This document shows positions 38,290 to 47,229 of a DNA stretch of 64,000 nt, piece after piece. Both the position numbers and the translations under genes were made by a program. The stretch comes from Roseivirga sp. GTDB lineage: Bacteria; Bacteroidota; Bacteroidia; Cytophagales; Cyclobacteriaceae. How positions within the stretch are numbered: position 1 is the stretch's first letter; each line of letters opens with the position of its first letter. The notes beneath the pieces were generated by a model. The model made no database searches. It saw nothing but the letters and a program-made list of their open reading frames with translations, and was not told the origin of the DNA. The DNA is taken from assembly GCA_029262895.1 (NCBI GenBank), contig JAJCYM010000089.1, positions 90,145 to 154,144 of the forward strand. Reading direction: 5' to 3'.

Positions 38290-39582
38290 TCAGTTCTTTT
38301 CTAATCTCACCTTCTTTATATATGAAGGTTTGAACAAGGCCCCTGCGGTTGGTTTTCCATCATTGATGTACAAGAACTTACCATCAGGGCTAAATCCTAG
38401 ATCATTTGGTAACGACAATTCACCTTGCAATGCCGCTCCTTCTCCATGGCCTCTTGTGCCATTACCCACCAGCAACGAAGTAGCGCCACCAAGTGAAACT
38501 TTATATATCTGATTGGCTCCTCGGGCCACTACATATAAACTACCTCCGAAAAAGGTGAGGTGTCCATTGTTCGAACCTGGAAGGGTAGCAAGGGTACTAG
38601 AAGCGCCTTCTGGGGTGATCTTAATCACACGCCCATTACCAAAATTGGCTACATATAAGTTCCCTGTATTATCAATGGCTATTCCATTCGGGCAATTGAA
38701 AATAGTGCCGCTGGCAAAAGTAGTCACTTGCAGTGCCGGAGTAACTTTCTTAATCGTGTTGTCACCGCAATTGCAAACATATAAATTGCCTGCAGCATCA
38801 AACACAAGGCCGACCGGAGAACTCATCCCTGAAACGAAACCGGTAACTTCTCCGGCCATGGTAACTTTGCTGATTTGTCCATTCCCAATGTTTGACTGAT
38901 ATATATTTCCATCAGGACCTATGGTATTTCCTGAAGCACCTGTAAATCCACTAGCAAAAAGACTGGCCTCACCTGCTGGAGTAATTTTGTAGAGCGAGGT
39001 GCCAGGTGCACTGGATAATGAAGCTCCGAAATCTGCCGAATAAACATTTCCATCGGCATCCACAATAACGCCCCCTGTTCCAATCGGCAGCTCCGCAAAA
39101 ATTTCCAGAATGTCTGTCTTAGCCAAGGTTAAGTTTGTACTTGCTTTGGTCAAAACACCTTCCACATCTGTTGTTCCAACAGACAATACAAAAACAGTAT
39201 ATGACCTGGCCTCAACAATAGCCTCTCCACTACTGTCCAGAGTATTCTCAGAAAGGCTGGTTGAAATAGCAGAACCCGTTTTATTAATTCTCAAATAGGA
39301 ACCAGCTGCAACTGCCTCTGCCGCGGCAAGGTCAAACGCTGATGCACCACTGGTTTTAACCACAAAAACACGATAGTGATCTACACTTGTTTCATCAAAT
39401 GGAATTTTGAAGCTTACCTTTATGTCCGAAGCATTGGCGTTATTCTCTGAATCCGAGACCAGAATGGTTCTAACAGCAATATCAATGGTCGGTTCAGGCG
39501 TAGGGTCGCCTCCATCACTTGATCCACAAGCAGAAAATATAACAAGAATGGCAAGGGCAATAATTCGGGAAATTAACTTCAT
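38290..39582 (-). CDS. NHL-propeller lipoprotein, copy 2
   Basis: The 430-aa product has the same length and parts as copy 1: lipobox VIFSACGSSD with Cys19, fibronectin-III-like domain (VSFKIPFDETSVDHYRVFVV) and NHL propeller with almost the same repeats (NTIGPDGNIYQSNIG, GLVFDAAGNLYVCNCGDNT, PNGIAIDNTGNLYVANFG). Differences concentrate in the N-terminal domain. This marks a tandem gene duplication. The 121 bp between the copies and the similar operator at the same distance suggest that each copy has its own, jointly regulated promoter. Function unknown. Confidence 0.9.
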   Translation of the reverse strand: MKLISRIIALAILVIFSACGSSDGGDPTPEPTIDIAVRTILVSDSENNANASDIKVSFKIPFDETSVDHYRVFVVKTSGASAFDLAAAEAVAAGSYLRINKTGSAISTSLSENTLDSSGEAIVEARSYTVFVLSVGTTDVEGVLTKASTNLTLAKTDILEIFAELPIGTGGVIVDADGNVYSADFGASLSSAPGTSLYKITPAGEASLFASGFTGASGNTIGPDGNIYQSNIGNGQISKVTMAGEVTGFVSGMSSPVGLVFDAAGNLYVCNCGDNTIKKVTPALQVTTFASGTIFNCPNGIAIDNTGNLYVANFGNGRVIKITPEGASSTLATLPGSNNGHLTFFGGSLYVVARGANQIYKVSLGGATSLLVGNGTRGHGEGAALQGELSLPNDLGFSPDGKFLYINDGKPTAGALFKPSYIKKVRLEKN

Positions 39583-39644
39583 AACTAGTTGGTTTTTATT
39601 TTAAAGATTTTCATCTCTGATAGTTTATACTATAGGTTGATTCA

Positions 39645-39662
39645 ATCACACAATGGTGTGAT
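39645..39662. promoter_or_regulatory. Operator-like dyad, site 2
   Basis: ATCACAC-AATG-GTGTGAT is a perfect 7-4-7 inverted repeat with its nearer edge 63 nt upstream of lipoprotein copy 2, the same distance as site 1 from copy 1. Confidence 0.6.
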
Positions 39663-40121
39663 ATGCTCTATCTCATTAGCCAAAACGCCAATCTTGAAAT
39701 TGGCTACGGACCATGTTCGCCCTTAAGGCAGAGATTCTGAGCAAATGTGATCTAGCTGACATTTTGGTCTTCAATCAAGCAGGGTCTCCTCTTAATTCTC
39801 TTCTATTCCCTGCCTTACTGAGAAAAGTAATTGAACATGGTTTATCATGAGTCTTTGATTTGAACTTGCCACCCATAACGCTGTTTCCATGAGAGGCTAC
39901 AGCAAAATCACATAGATATGTGATACCAAATATTTTTGTCGGCTAAAAGACTGTAATACCTTGTAAATTAGTCCCAGCCTGTAGCAGATCACAGACTTGG
40001 CGTTACCTGATCAGGGTATTCTCTGGATTGATGTTAACAGCAATTCCTTCTGGATTTACAGCAATTTCACACACCTGTGGGGTATCGTTGGCTACTTTGA
40101 GCGCGTAAAACCACAGAAATT
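39663..40121. other. Intergenic region with dyads before the DUF1579-like gene
   Basis: No gene is seen. TAGCCAA / TTGGCTA (39677-39683 and 39700-39706) could form a hairpin. A promoter-like pair, TTTG at 39935-39938 and TACCTTG at 39957-39963, follows the third dyad by about 10 nt. Two imperfect direct repeats starting TCTGGATT lie at 40022 and 40049. Confidence 0.4.
39907..39924. promoter_or_regulatory. Operator-like dyad, site 3
   Basis: ATCACAT-AGAT-ATGTGAT is a perfect 7-4-7 inverted repeat of the same type as sites 1 and 2. It sits just before a promoter-like TTTG box that could serve the plus-strand genes from 40122. Confidence 0.55.
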
Positions 40122-41165
40122 ATGAAAAGAATAAACTGCATCGCGACTCTTCTTGGACTGTTTATGGCCATAAATTCCTATGGCCAGGGTATTAACTATC
40201 TCGAACTACCAAAAGACCGGCAATTTGACTTTTGGGTAGGTACCTGGGATGTAAATTTGAGAGTTCAACAGCCGGATAAAAGTTGGGCAGATCAAATCAA
40301 ATCTGAAGCAAAAATCTATGCTATAAATGAAGGTCGCGCCATTCTCGAACTTTGGAACGACCAAAGGCCAACGGGTATTAAGGGCTTTAGTTTACGATAC
40401 TATGACTTCGATCAAGACAAATGGGTGCTCTGGTTGAATTGGCCTGGAAACAACCAATCAGGCATGTCTTCTCTCACTGGAGAATTCAGGCACGGTCGCG
40501 GTGAATTCTTTGGAGGTAAAGGGGATACGCTTACCCGCTATAGCTTTTCAGATATTACCCCTCACTACCTTCGCTGGGATGACGCTTTCACCTTTGATGG
40601 CGGCAAAACCTGGACCCATAACTGGATTATGGAATTTACCAGAACAGAACAGAAGCCATCTTGGCCAGCAGGAATTAAGGGACACACCTATGATCAGGGC
40701 GGGAGATGCAATCTCCCTGGTTTCGATGCCTTTCGCAATTTTGTAGGAGATTGGAAAGGTCAAGTGAAAGTTAAAGATGGAAGTACCTGGAAAAGTGCCG
40801 ATGCGTCACTTAAGGGTTTTGAAGTTTTAAATGGCTGCGCAGTTCTGAATTTCCTGGATTATGAAATCGATGGCAAAAAGTCACAAGAGTTCAGTATCAA
40901 ATCTTTCAACACTTTTATCAACAAGCTCTCAGATGGAAGGATAGGCAGTGGAAAAACCGATGTGCTGGCGCGTTACTTCGGAGAGTTTTCCGAGAACTCA
41001 AAGCAGTATAATCTGATTGAGTTTGATCCTAAAAAGTCCTTACTCCAAAAGTACGAATGGAACATGGAGGCAATCAATAGCATTACAGTGAATGTCTATC
41101 AGGCTGCACAAAGCCAAAACCCTGATTGGAAAAAAATAAGAGAATTCAATTTGAAAAAACAGTAA
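40122..41165 (+). CDS. Exported DUF1579-like protein with two repeats
   Basis: The 347-aa product has a signal peptide (cleavage near SYGQ, residue 22). Two related halves are visible: DFWVGTWDVNLRVQQPDKSW near residue 37 and NFVGDWKGQVKVKDGSTW near residue 206, each followed by a strand-rich stretch with FDGGKTW or ILNFLDYE-like segments. The FWVGTWD pattern is that of DUF1579 and related lipocalin-like proteins. It may bind a small hydrophobic ligand; no activity is known. The bicupin lipoprotein follows 3 nt later, so the pair is an operon. Confidence 0.72.
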   Translation: MKRINCIATLLGLFMAINSYGQGINYLELPKDRQFDFWVGTWDVNLRVQQPDKSWADQIKSEAKIYAINEGRAILELWNDQRPTGIKGFSLRYYDFDQDKWVLWLNWPGNNQSGMSSLTGEFRHGRGEFFGGKGDTLTRYSFSDITPHYLRWDDAFTFDGGKTWTHNWIMEFTRTEQKPSWPAGIKGHTYDQGGRCNLPGFDAFRNFVGDWKGQVKVKDGSTWKSADASLKGFEVLNGCAVLNFLDYEIDGKKSQEFSIKSFNTFINKLSDGRIGSGKTDVLARYFGEFSENSKQYNLIEFDPKKSLLQKYEWNMEAINSITVNVYQAAQSQNPDWKKIREFNLKKQ

Positions 41166-41168
41166 CAC

Positions 41169-42170
41169 ATGAAAAATGCAAACGCCCTCATCCCGATTTT
41201 CACATTCCTCTTTCTCGTCACCATAACTTTTGCCTGCGGCAGTGATGAAGAGGGCGTTCCAACACCCGACACCATTGCAATCCAGGGTCAAACTTCATTC
41301 AATGGCGCACCAAATCAGACCTTTCAATTGGTAGCAGTTGTCAAAGATGCCAATGGTGCAGTTCTGACCAACCAGCCCATCAACTGGGCCAGCGATAACA
41401 CTGCATTGGCCACAATATCCAATACGGGTTTGCTCCGACTCGTTGCCAGCGGAACTGTTAGCATCACAGCATCTTTAGGCACATTAGAAACTTCAGCCGC
41501 TCTCAATCTGGATGTAGAGCCCAACCTAATTGCTTTTGATGTTGCCAGTCTATCAAGTGACCTAGCAGCAGCAGGCGGTCCCTCTCTCACCTTTCTCAAT
41601 GAATCAACCATGTCTGCAAAACTTATGGAAGTTGCGACAGGTACTAACGTTGCTGCTTCCAGCCCGAATGGAGATCAGGTCTACCATTTCTTTGATGGCA
41701 GTGGAACAATGAATATCAATGGAGAAGAAGTGAGTATGGCCAAGGGCGATGTGGTATTTGTAGCCGGTGGTGTGAGCAGAGAGATTACCAACGCTGACAC
41801 AAAAATTACCATCATCCTGACCGAGTTAAAGTCAGCTACGGGTGCTACTCAAGCTCCTTTTACAAAATTTACAAAAGCCCAAACAGAAGCTGGTAGATCT
41901 GGTAGCGCAAACATATGGAACCCATTCTTGAATGAACGATCAGTCACTTTCGGACTCTATATGCTGCCAATGTCCCGTGGTGGAGACGGGCGTTTGGTAC
42001 ATACCACAGATGAACTCAACATCATTGCAAATGGCTCCAGTACTTTTCAAACAGACGGTGGAACTGTAACAGTCCAGGCCGGCTCAGTGGTCTTTGTCAG
42101 AGCGGGCAATGGTCATTTTTTCAGGTCTTTAAGCAGCGATATTGACATCCTGATTCTTTGGAATAAATAG
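41169..42170 (+). CDS. Lipoprotein with Ig-like domain and two cupins
   Basis: The 333-aa product is a lipoprotein with Cys23 in TFACGSDEE. A BIG2-like Ig domain spans about 35-115 (VVKDANGAVLTNQPINWASDN, TGLLRLVASGTVSITASLG). Two cupin barrels follow, around residues 150-215 (VYHFFDGSGTMNINGEE, KGDVVFVAGGVSREI) and 255-333 (LVHTTDELNIIANGSSTF, AGSVVFVRAGNGHFF). The His-rich metal ligands of classical cupins are only partly present. It follows the DUF1579-like gene by 3 nt. Probably surface or periplasmic; the ligand is unknown. Confidence 0.78.
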   Translation: MKNANALIPIFTFLFLVTITFACGSDEEGVPTPDTIAIQGQTSFNGAPNQTFQLVAVVKDANGAVLTNQPINWASDNTALATISNTGLLRLVASGTVSITASLGTLETSAALNLDVEPNLIAFDVASLSSDLAAAGGPSLTFLNESTMSAKLMEVATGTNVAASSPNGDQVYHFFDGSGTMNINGEEVSMAKGDVVFVAGGVSREITNADTKITIILTELKSATGATQAPFTKFTKAQTEAGRSGSANIWNPFLNERSVTFGLYMLPMSRGGDGRLVHTTDELNIIANGSSTFQTDGGTVTVQAGSVVFVRAGNGHFFRSLSSDIDILILWNK

Positions 42171-42224
42171 CAGCACTTTGCAATCCAGAAAAACATAGAT
42201 AGTTTCGAAGAAATTATCCATATC

Positions 42225-43172
42225 ATGTCCCTTCCGATTAGTGCTCAACAAATAGAAGATGCCCATAAGCGTATAGCACCTTTTATTCACAGGACTCCTG
42301 TTTTGACTTCAAAAAGTATCAACCAAATTGTCGGTTGCGAGGTTTTGTTTAAATGTGAGAATTTTCAGAAAATTGGCGCATTTAAAGCTCGTGGGGGGTT
42401 AAATGCTATTTTGAGCCTCCCTGAAGAAACCAGGAAAAAAGGAGTTGTCACACACAGTTCAGGCAACCATGCTCAAGCAGTAGCTATGGCTGCTCAGACT
42501 TGCAAAATACCCGCCTATATAGTGATGCCTAGCACAGCGCCTGAGGTAAAAAAGAAGGCGGTGGCTGGTTATGGTGCGCAAATCACCTTTTGCGAACCAA
42601 CTCAACAGGCCAGGGAAGAAAATGCCTCCAGAATTCAGGCAGAAACTGGCGCCACCTTTATTTCCCCTTACAATGACTACAGGGTCATAGAAGGCCAGGC
42701 TACATCCGCAAAGGAATTGTTAGAGGACCATGCAGACCTTGATGCCATCCTAACCCCGGTAGGTGGAGGGGGCCTTTTGGCAGGAACCGCTTTATCAGCC
42801 AATTACTTTTCAGAAAACACCGTTGTTTATGCCGGTGAGCCGGCAAATGCCGATGACGCTTATCGCTCCCTAAAGGCAGGTGAAATCGTAAAAATGCCTC
42901 AGCCAAAGTCCATTGCCGATGGACTCTTAACCGGAATTGGAGACAAAAACTGGGGTATCATCCATCCACTAGTAAAGGACATATATACCGTAACCGAAGA
43001 AGAAATTGTAGAGGCAATGCGTTTGGTCTGGGAACGCATGAAGATTGTTATTGAGCCTTCTGGCGCGGTACCTGTAGCTGCTTTGATCAAAAACAAAGGA
43101 CTTTTTGCTCATAAAAAAGTCGGGGTTATCCTGAGCGGTGGCAATGTGGATTTAGGCAAGCTGCCTTTTTAA
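42225..43172 (+). CDS. PLP-dependent threonine/serine dehydratase
   Basis: The 315-aa product is a fold-type II PLP enzyme: K54 in KIGAFKARGG is the Schiff-base lysine, HSSGNHAQAVA binds the substrate carboxylate, and GGGGLLAG holds the PLP phosphate. Length and the lack of an ACT domain fit a catabolic threonine dehydratase or serine racemase rather than biosynthetic IlvA. Which of these it is cannot be settled from sequence. It follows the bicupin gene by 54 bp and converges with fic. Confidence 0.9.
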   Translation: MSLPISAQQIEDAHKRIAPFIHRTPVLTSKSINQIVGCEVLFKCENFQKIGAFKARGGLNAILSLPEETRKKGVVTHSSGNHAQAVAMAAQTCKIPAYIVMPSTAPEVKKKAVAGYGAQITFCEPTQQAREENASRIQAETGATFISPYNDYRVIEGQATSAKELLEDHADLDAILTPVGGGGLLAGTALSANYFSENTVVYAGEPANADDAYRSLKAGEIVKMPQPKSIADGLLTGIGDKNWGIIHPLVKDIYTVTEEEIVEAMRLVWERMKIVIEPSGAVPVAALIKNKGLFAHKKVGVILSGGNVDLGKLPF

Positions 43173-43191
43173 AAATAGAGTCACTCAACAA

Positions 43192-44265
43192 TCACAGTTC
43201 TTTAAGTAACTCAAATAGCTGACGATTTATATAATAATTCGTTCGGCCCATTTTGAGTTTTGATAATATCCCAATTTCAGCTAGGCGATTCAGATATTTT
43301 GTTGCCGTTATTCGACTTACCCCCAGATCATCCTGCAGCAGTTCAACCTTAGTATAAGGATGCCTAAAAAGATTGTTTATAAGGTCCTGACTATACATCT
43401 TGGCTTCTTCATTTCTTATTTTTTGCTTGGCCTGCATCATCAAGATTTTGATCTCCTTAATCAACTTTGTAGTTTCCTTTGATGTTATTTCAACCCCATC
43501 AAGTACATAAAGCAACCATTCCTCCCACTCACCAGTTGTCCGGGTCTTTTGAATCAGTTCATAATATTTTGGTCTGTTCTTAATTAGGTATCTGCTCAGA
43601 TAAAGAATTGGTAGGCTCAAAAGCCCCTCTTTAATAAGATAAAGTATGTTCAAAACCCTTCCTGTACGTCCATTACCATCAAAAAATGGATGTATACTTT
43701 CAAATTGATGATGGGCTATGGCCATTTTTATCAAAGGATCTGCATCATATGGGATTTCATCATTGATAAATTTTTCCAAATTACTCATCAGTTCAAGTAT
43801 TTCAACATAATCCTGTGGGGGTGTATATATTATTTCCCCAGTCAAGTCATTTTTCAGAACCGTGCCTGGAAGTTTACGAATACCTGCATCATTACCTTCT
43901 ATGATTTCCTGAACCAGTAAAATCTCTTTGATCGAGATAAAACCATTCTCCTTTACCTTTTGAAACCCAACCTTTAATGCCTCTCCATATTTATAGACTT
44001 CTTTGGAGCTTGGAGAGGGGAAATTCTTTGTATCGGCAGTAGAACGATACATCTCATCGTGTGTAGTAATGATATTTTCGATGGCAGAACTGTCCTTTGC
44101 CTCTTGAAGTAATAATGTATCTATGAGTATCTGTTTATTGGGTATTGTTGAAGAGGTTCCTTCTAATTCAGCCAAGGAAGCCCGGGCTAAGGTCAGTTTC
44201 TTCAATACCGCCCTGGTTTCTATGGATTCAATTGCAGCCGTTGGAGGCAATAACTCAAGTTTCAT
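43192..44265 (-). CDS. Fic family AMP-transferase with DNA-binding C-terminus
   Basis: From ATG 44265 the product is 357 aa. An upstream GTG at 44283 would read through an operator repeat. The Fic core has HPFFDGNGRTGR at 192-203 and a flap (LTGEIIYTPP) at 141-150. The inhibitory motif S59-SAI-E63-N64 precedes the core, as in class II Fic proteins that restrain their own AMP-transfer. A C-terminal winged helix (DLGVSRITATKYLNRLAEIGIL) suggests DNA binding and autoregulation. It may AMPylate a cellular target; no toxin-antitoxin partner gene is seen. A 41-bp repeat array abuts the start. Confidence 0.94.
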   Translation of the reverse strand: MKLELLPPTAAIESIETRAVLKKLTLARASLAELEGTSSTIPNKQILIDTLLLQEAKDSSAIENIITTHDEMYRSTADTKNFPSPSSKEVYKYGEALKVGFQKVKENGFISIKEILLVQEIIEGNDAGIRKLPGTVLKNDLTGEIIYTPPQDYVEILELMSNLEKFINDEIPYDADPLIKMAIAHHQFESIHPFFDGNGRTGRVLNILYLIKEGLLSLPILYLSRYLIKNRPKYYELIQKTRTTGEWEEWLLYVLDGVEITSKETTKLIKEIKILMMQAKQKIRNEEAKMYSQDLINNLFRHPYTKVELLQDDLGVSRITATKYLNRLAEIGILSKLKMGRTNYYINRQLFELLKEL

Positions 44266-44377
44266 ATGTATAAATATAGCCACTTTCTATACATGTTGAA
44301 CTTAATATGTATAAAAAATCGTGTTTTCTATACATATTAAGCTCAACATGTATAGTGTTTATGCCTTTTGTATACAG
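44266..44377. promoter_or_regulatory. 41-bp tandem operator-like array at the fic start
   Basis: Half-sites ATGTATA (44266, 44307, 44348) and TATACAT (44288, 44329) alternate in orientation with gaps of 22 and 19 bp, giving a strict 41-bp period. A decayed TATACAG at 44371 continues it. The first half-site touches the fic ATG. About four helical turns per period suggests cooperative binding along one face. Between fic and the divergent TonB gene, so it could control both. Confidence 0.7.
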
Positions 44378-44504
44378 GTCTCAAACCGACCAATCCCTCC
44401 CCACTTATACAATTCGTCTGCCTAATTCTACGATTCGGTAAGTCTTATTTATAAAGAAGCGTAGCGCAAAGCACCTTTGGATTATCAAAAAGCCCAAAGG
44501 TCAA

Positions 44505-46673
44505 ATGAAAACTCAAATATTCGTCATTCTCGCATTAATGGTAGCTGCATCCATGGTGAATGCACAAACCATCATATCCGGAGTAGTTACCGATCAAAAA
44601 GGAGAAACGCTGCCCGGAGCCAATATCTATTTGAAGGACACCTTCGATGGAACCAATTCAAAAGCTGATGGGACATTCTCTTTTGAAACTGAAGAGACCG
44701 GAAATCAAATTCTGGTCATCAGCTTTATCGGTTTTAAAACTCTGGAAAGGCCCGTAGATCTAAGCGCATCGGCACTTGAAGTAAACATTAGCCTAAAAGA
44801 GGAAATAAATAAAGTAGATGGGGTCACCATCGCGGCCGGAGCCTTTGAAGCCAGTGACGTAAAGAAGGTGACAGTGCTCAAACCTCTGGACATTGTAACT
44901 ACCGCAAGTGCAGCCGGAGATATTATGGGGGCGATCAACACGCTCCCGGGTACGGCAACGGTTGGAGAGTCAGGACGACTGTTCGTAAGAGGAGGAGAAG
45001 GTTATGAAACCAAAGTCTTTATTGATGGTATGGAGGCCCGCAACGCCTTTGGTGCTACTGCCCCAAATGTTCCTACCAGAGGTCGGTTCAGTCCCTTTCT
45101 TTTCAAAGGCACCATTTTCAGTACTGGCGGTTATTCAGCAGAGTATGGTCAGGCACTTTCTTCTGCGCTGGTGCTGAATTCCAATGATATTGCGGCAGAA
45201 ACACAAGGAGACGTTTCATTGATGTCCGTTGGTGGGGATGCTGCTTATACCAAGCGCTGGGAAAAAACGTCTCTCTCAGGCAAGATTCAACACACGGATT
45301 TAAGGCCCTACCAGGATTTGGTAAAGCAGGCTTTCGATTGGGAAAAGGCCCCGGTAAGCACCGTTGGCGAAATAGTGTTTAGACAAAAAGTCAAAAGTAA
45401 CGGTTGGTTAAAAGTGTATGCCAATGCCGACCAATCCAATTTCATCATTCGCCAGCCTAATATCAACCGAGGAGGTTTAAAAGATACCATCAATTTGAGC
45501 AACGACTACTTCTATCTCAATGCTACCTATAAAGACATTCTGAGTTCCAAATTGTCAATCAGAGGGGGCGTTTCCACAACCTCTAATGCCGAGAACATTA
45601 TTTTCAACAGAGATAAGGTCAACGGAAAAGAAGTCGGTGCACACTTTAAATTGGGATTGAATTGGGATGCCAGTGAAAGAGTTGTTGTCAATTTTGGAAC
45701 CGAATATTTCCACAAAAAATTTGAGAGGGCCATTGATCCAGCATCAGAAGCTGCTGTTCAATTTGACTTTACAGACAACATCACCAGCTCCTTTGTAGAG
45801 GCTGACTACTTTGCCTCCAACAAGTTTATACTTAGAGCCGGTTTGCGTTTTGAAAACTCTTCCCTCTTGAATCAAAGTTGGGCAAGCCCTCGGCTGGCAG
45901 CATCTTATAAGGTTGGCGAAAAAGGCCAGTTCTCCTTTGCTTATGGTTCATTTCTTCAGGCCCCTCAAAATCAATACGCACTGGTCAATACTGATTTAAA
46001 GCCAGAGGAGGCGACTCATTACATTTTGAACTACCAGTACATTCATGATGGTCGCGTTTTTAGAATCGAGGGTTATCAGAAGGACTACAAAAACCTCGTG
46101 AAATTCTCTTCACCCAACGATTTCAACCCATTGAATTACAACAATGCTGGATTTGGACAGGCCAAGGGCGTTGATATATTCTGGAGAGATAGTAAAACGG
46201 TTAAGAACACAGATTACTGGGTATCCTATTCTTATGTGGACTCCGAAAGAAATTACCAGGACTTCAGCATTTCAGGAACTCCTTCCTTTTTGTCTTCTCA
46301 TAATTTTTCGTGGGTAATCAAGCACTTTGTACAACCCTTAAGAACCCAATTCGGAGCCACATACAATTATGCCAGCACAAGACCATTTCACAACCCCAAC
46401 CTACCAGGGTTTCAAAATGATGGCACACCAGCGTTCCATGACTTGAGTCTTAATGCTGCCATTCTCTTCAAGCAAAATATTATCCTTTACCTCTCCTCTT
46501 CCAATGTCCTGGGGAGAGACAATGTCTTTGGCTATCAATATGCAAACAGTCCTAATGCGCAGGGTGTTTTCGAACGCCAGGCTGTTCGACAAGCCGCTAA
46601 GAGGTTCATTTTCGTAGGCCTCTTCATCACATTGACCAAGAATGGACAAGAAAATCAATTAAGAAATCTCTAA
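44505..46673 (+). CDS. TonB-dependent receptor with regulatory-like N-domain
   Basis: The 722-aa outer-membrane protein has a signal peptide (cleavage near VNAQ, residue 21), a carboxypeptidase-regulatory-like domain (GVVTDQKGETLPGANIYL) at about 25-105, a plug domain (GDIMGAINTLPGTATVGESG, LFVRGGEGYETKVFIDG) and a 22-strand-type barrel to the C-terminus. It moves a substrate across the outer membrane using TonB energy. Length is on the short side for the family, fitting the smaller non-SusC group. DUF2141 follows after 11 bp, likely in the same operon. The shared upstream motif at 44423 may control it. Confidence 0.93.
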   Translation: MKTQIFVILALMVAASMVNAQTIISGVVTDQKGETLPGANIYLKDTFDGTNSKADGTFSFETEETGNQILVISFIGFKTLERPVDLSASALEVNISLKEEINKVDGVTIAAGAFEASDVKKVTVLKPLDIVTTASAAGDIMGAINTLPGTATVGESGRLFVRGGEGYETKVFIDGMEARNAFGATAPNVPTRGRFSPFLFKGTIFSTGGYSAEYGQALSSALVLNSNDIAAETQGDVSLMSVGGDAAYTKRWEKTSLSGKIQHTDLRPYQDLVKQAFDWEKAPVSTVGEIVFRQKVKSNGWLKVYANADQSNFIIRQPNINRGGLKDTINLSNDYFYLNATYKDILSSKLSIRGGVSTTSNAENIIFNRDKVNGKEVGAHFKLGLNWDASERVVVNFGTEYFHKKFERAIDPASEAAVQFDFTDNITSSFVEADYFASNKFILRAGLRFENSSLLNQSWASPRLAASYKVGEKGQFSFAYGSFLQAPQNQYALVNTDLKPEEATHYILNYQYIHDGRVFRIEGYQKDYKNLVKFSSPNDFNPLNYNNAGFGQAKGVDIFWRDSKTVKNTDYWVSYSYVDSERNYQDFSISGTPSFLSSHNFSWVIKHFVQPLRTQFGATYNYASTRPFHNPNLPGFQNDGTPAFHDLSLNAAILFKQNIILYLSSSNVLGRDNVFGYQYANSPNAQGVFERQAVRQAAKRFIFVGLFITLTKNGQENQLRNL

Positions 46674-46684
46674 ACATAAAAATC

Positions 46685-47146
46685 ATGAAGTACTTAGTAA
46701 CATTCCTCATTATTAGTTTGGGTCTTTTCAACACTGAAAAGCAACCAACAGAAAAGAAATACACACTAACCATCACTATAAACAATGTAAAAGATAGTAG
46801 CGGAAGTGTTGGAGTAGCCCTGTTCGATGAATCCAGTGAATTCCCGGACGGAGAAATATTCAACGGTGCAGAAAAATCCTTGAAATCAGGTGGCAGTATT
46901 GAAATCATCATTGAGGACGTTCCCGCAGGTGACTATGCCATCGCAGCAATGCACGATTCGAATGACAGTGCCGAAATCGACATGAACTCCGAAGGTATGC
47001 CTACTGAAGGCTTTGGATTTTCCAACAATGCCATGGGCGACATGGGGCCTCCAAGTTTTGATCAGGCGGCTTTCACTGTTGACGGTGACAAGGAACTAGA
47101 GGTAAATCTTATCTATTTACTCGGTCGTTACGGTTCATCCAAGTAA
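46685..47146 (+). CDS. DUF2141 domain exported protein
   Basis: The 153-aa product begins with a hydrophobic export segment (residues 2-15). The mature part matches DUF2141: YTLTITINNVKDSSGSVGV, VALFDESSEFPDGE, the conserved IEDVPAGDYAIAAMHD and NSEGMPTEGFGFSNNAMG. DUF2141 proteins are small periplasmic or surface beta-sandwiches often paired with TonB receptors, as here. Function is not established. Its stop codon overlaps the motif shared with the TonB promoter region. Confidence 0.9.
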   Translation: MKYLVTFLIISLGLFNTEKQPTEKKYTLTITINNVKDSSGSVGVALFDESSEFPDGEIFNGAEKSLKSGGSIEIIIEDVPAGDYAIAAMHDSNDSAEIDMNSEGMPTEGFGFSNNAMGDMGPPSFDQAAFTVDGDKELEVNLIYLLGRYGSSK

Positions 47147-47153
47147 TTCTACG

Positions 47154-47193
47154 GTTGGGTGAGTCTTTTTTTCACAGATAAGACTTACCCAAC
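47154..47193. promoter_or_regulatory. Long hairpin before the TPR gene
   Basis: A 14-bp stem (one G-U pair) with a 12-nt loop, left arm 47154-47167, right arm 47180-47193, contains the shared motif and its inverted copy. The loop rather than the 3' side holds the T run, so it is less like a terminator and more like a binding dyad. Confidence 0.5.
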
Positions 47194-47229
47194 ATATTTG
47201 GGGTATAGAAAAAGACAAAATTCAAAATC

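Noticed and set aside
38231..39924. CRP sites of the enterobacterial type
   Set aside because: The half-sites are in the opposite order (TCACA first, TGTGA second), so the classical consensus does not apply; they are listed as unassigned dyads.
36232..39924. Direct control of the lipoprotein cluster by the adjacent NarL-type regulator
   Set aside because: Neighbourhood alone is not enough; no matching dyad was found before the regulator's own operon.
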